From: Pseudomonadota bacterium
GTDB taxonomy: Bacteria; Desulfobacterota; Desulfovibrionia; Desulfovibrionales; Desulfovibrionaceae
NCBI GenBank assembly: GCA_023460395.1
Contig: JAEWQB010000005.1
Location: 1 to 64,000, forward strand
Length of the DNA: 64,000 nucleotides
Direction of reading: 5' to 3'
In this document: positions 63,116-64,000 of the stretch, in pieces
How the letters are laid out: each line of letters starts with the position of its first letter
Numbering within the stretch: the first letter of the stretch is position 1
Notes under the pieces: model-generated
Database searches by the model: none
The model's input: only the letters and a program-made list of their open reading frames with translations
What the model was told of the DNA's origin: nothing
Program-made: the position numbers and the translations under genes

Positions 63116-64000
63116 GTGGCCCGATACTCCGTGAACAAAACCATCGCCGAAATTAATGAACGCATCCGCAAAGGATGCGCGGTGGTGCTTAACGCCGAAG
63201 AAATGACCAACGCCGTGCGGCGCATGGGGAAAGTACAAGCAGCCCGCGAAATTGACGTGGTGACCACCGGCACGTTTTCCCCCATGTGCTCTTCCGGCAT
63301 GTTGTTCAATATCGGGCAGGCAGAACCGCCCACAGTCAAAACCTCGCGGGTATGGCTGAACAACGTCCCCGCCTATGCGGGGCTTGCCGCCGTGGACAGC
63401 TATCTGGGAGCCACGGAGCCCGCCAAGGACGATCCAGTAAACAAGGTGTATCCCGGCGCGTTTTCCTACGGTGGCGGACACGTTATTGAAGATCTAGTCC
63501 GGGGCCGCGCCGTCCACCTTGTAGCCGAGGCATACGGCACAGACTGTTACCCCCGGCGTTCTGTGGACAGGCAGGTACTTCTCGCAGACCTGCCTTTTGC
63601 CGAGCTATATAACCCCCGGAATTGCTATCAAAATTACAATGCGGCAGTGAATATGACCAGCCGCAGTATCTACACCTATATGGGACCCCTCAAGCCTGCC
63701 ATGCGGAACATAAACTTTGCCACGGCGGGCCGCCTTTCCCCGTTATTCAATGACCCGCTCTTTCGTACCATCGGCTTTGGCACGCGCATTTTTCTTGGCG
63801 GCGGCGTCGGATACGTGGTGGGAGCGGGCACGCAGCACGTTCCCAACCCTGAGCGCACGGAACGCGGCCTGCCCCTCTCCCCGGCGGGTACCCTGCAACT
63901 GAAAGGCAACCTCAAGTCCATGAATGCCCGGTATTTACGAGGACTAAGCATCCTTGGGTACGGATGCTCGCTCAGCGTGGGCGTGGGAATCCCCATTCCC
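63116..64000 (+). CDS. DUF39 homocysteine biosynthesis protein (aspartate semialdehyde sulfurtransferase), partial
   Basis: The first 295 residues are present; the gene runs off the window end. The sequence (VNKTIAEINERIRKGCAVVLNAEEMT, FSPMCSSGMLFNIGQAEPP, FIGFGTRIFLGGGVGYVVGAGTQH-like segments) fits the DUF39/COG1900 family, which in sulfate reducers and methanogens uses sulfide to make homocysteine from aspartate semialdehyde, usually with a NIL-ferredoxin partner. Catalytic Cys candidates are visible near residues 60 and 138. The start is GTG with CAGGAGG five bases upstream, which fixes it. The partner gene, if linked, would lie beyond the window. Confidence 0.85.
   Translation, partial: MARYSVNKTIAEINERIRKGCAVVLNAEEMTNAVRRMGKVQAAREIDVVTTGTFSPMCSSGMLFNIGQAEPPTVKTSRVWLNNVPAYAGLAAVDSYLGATEPAKDDPVNKVYPGAFSYGGGHVIEDLVRGRAVHLVAEAYGTDCYPRRSVDRQVLLADLPFAELYNPRNCYQNYNAAVNMTSRSIYTYMGPLKPAMRNINFATAGRLSPLFNDPLFRTIGFGTRIFLGGGVGYVVGAGTQHVPNPERTERGLPLSPAGTLQLKGNLKSMNARYLRGLSILGYGCSLSVGVGIPIP

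Noticed and set aside
1..64000. CRISPR arrays, tRNA or rRNA genes, insertion sequences, phage or toxin-antitoxin genes
   Set aside because: I looked for regularly spaced repeats, cloverleaf-like segments, transposase motifs and short paired genes and found none that could be supported.

Overview
The window looks like a chromosomal segment of a GC-rich sulfate-reducing deltaproteobacterium of the Desulfovibrio type (Desulfovibrionales). The decisive evidence is the dissimilatory sulfate-reduction core: aprB-aprA (APS reductase), then qmoA-qmoB-qmoC and the qmo-linked gene known in Desulfovibrio vulgaris as DVU0851. A stand-alone dsrC with both C-terminal cysteines, a chemoreceptor ending in a hemerythrin domain (DcrH type) and a DUF39 homocysteine-synthesis gene point the same way. 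I saw no tRNA, rRNA, CRISPR array, insertion sequence or prophage, so this reads as ordinary core genome.

Layout. 0-9 kb: hemerythrin chemoreceptor (+), glnS (-) and an RND efflux pump operon (-). 9.5-14.4 kb: branched-chain amino acid ABC operon livKHMGF (+), followed by a soluble four-PAS NarX-type histidine kinase whose stop codon overlaps that of a second, convergent RND pump operon (-). 22-24 kb: a FadR-type GntR regulator with a perfect operator over its own promoter, and a TSUP-family permease. 24.3-26.3 kb: a small unknown gene and the molybdenum-cofactor pair mobA-moaA (-). 26.7-31.5 kb: a second liv operon, on the minus strand. 32-36 kb: an HMA-like small protein, cheW, dsrC, a CBS-ACT protein and an unknown gene. 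36.4-45 kb: lepA-lepB, aldehyde dehydrogenase, a membrane PAS histidine kinase and ftsY. 45.2-47.1 kb: a chorismate mutase-like/EPSP synthase-like fusion that lacks the catalytic signatures, overlapped by a small coiled-coil gene. 47.8-56 kb: apr-qmo. 56.2-62.9 kb: a DUF4390 protein, NtrY-like kinase, NtrX-like sigma-54 activator, phosphoglycerate mutase and a TPR protein whose receiver domain has Glu in place of the phospho-accepting Asp. 63.1 kb to the end: a DUF39 gene cut by the window edge.

How the genes work together. AprBA reduces APS to sulfite. QmoABC is thought to pass menaquinol electrons to AprBA, and DsrC carries sulfite-derived sulfur in the later DsrAB/DsrMKJOP steps, whose genes are not here. 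Two complete liv transporters bring in branched-chain amino acids or related substrates. Each has a terminator-like hairpin between the binding-protein gene and the permease genes, which should give excess binding protein. Two pumps without an outer-membrane partner gene would have to use a TolC encoded elsewhere. The most unusual items are the CM/EPSPS-like apparent pseudoenzyme with its coupled coiled-coil gene, the Asp-to-Glu receiver-TPR protein beside NtrYX, and several well-formed intergenic palindromes.
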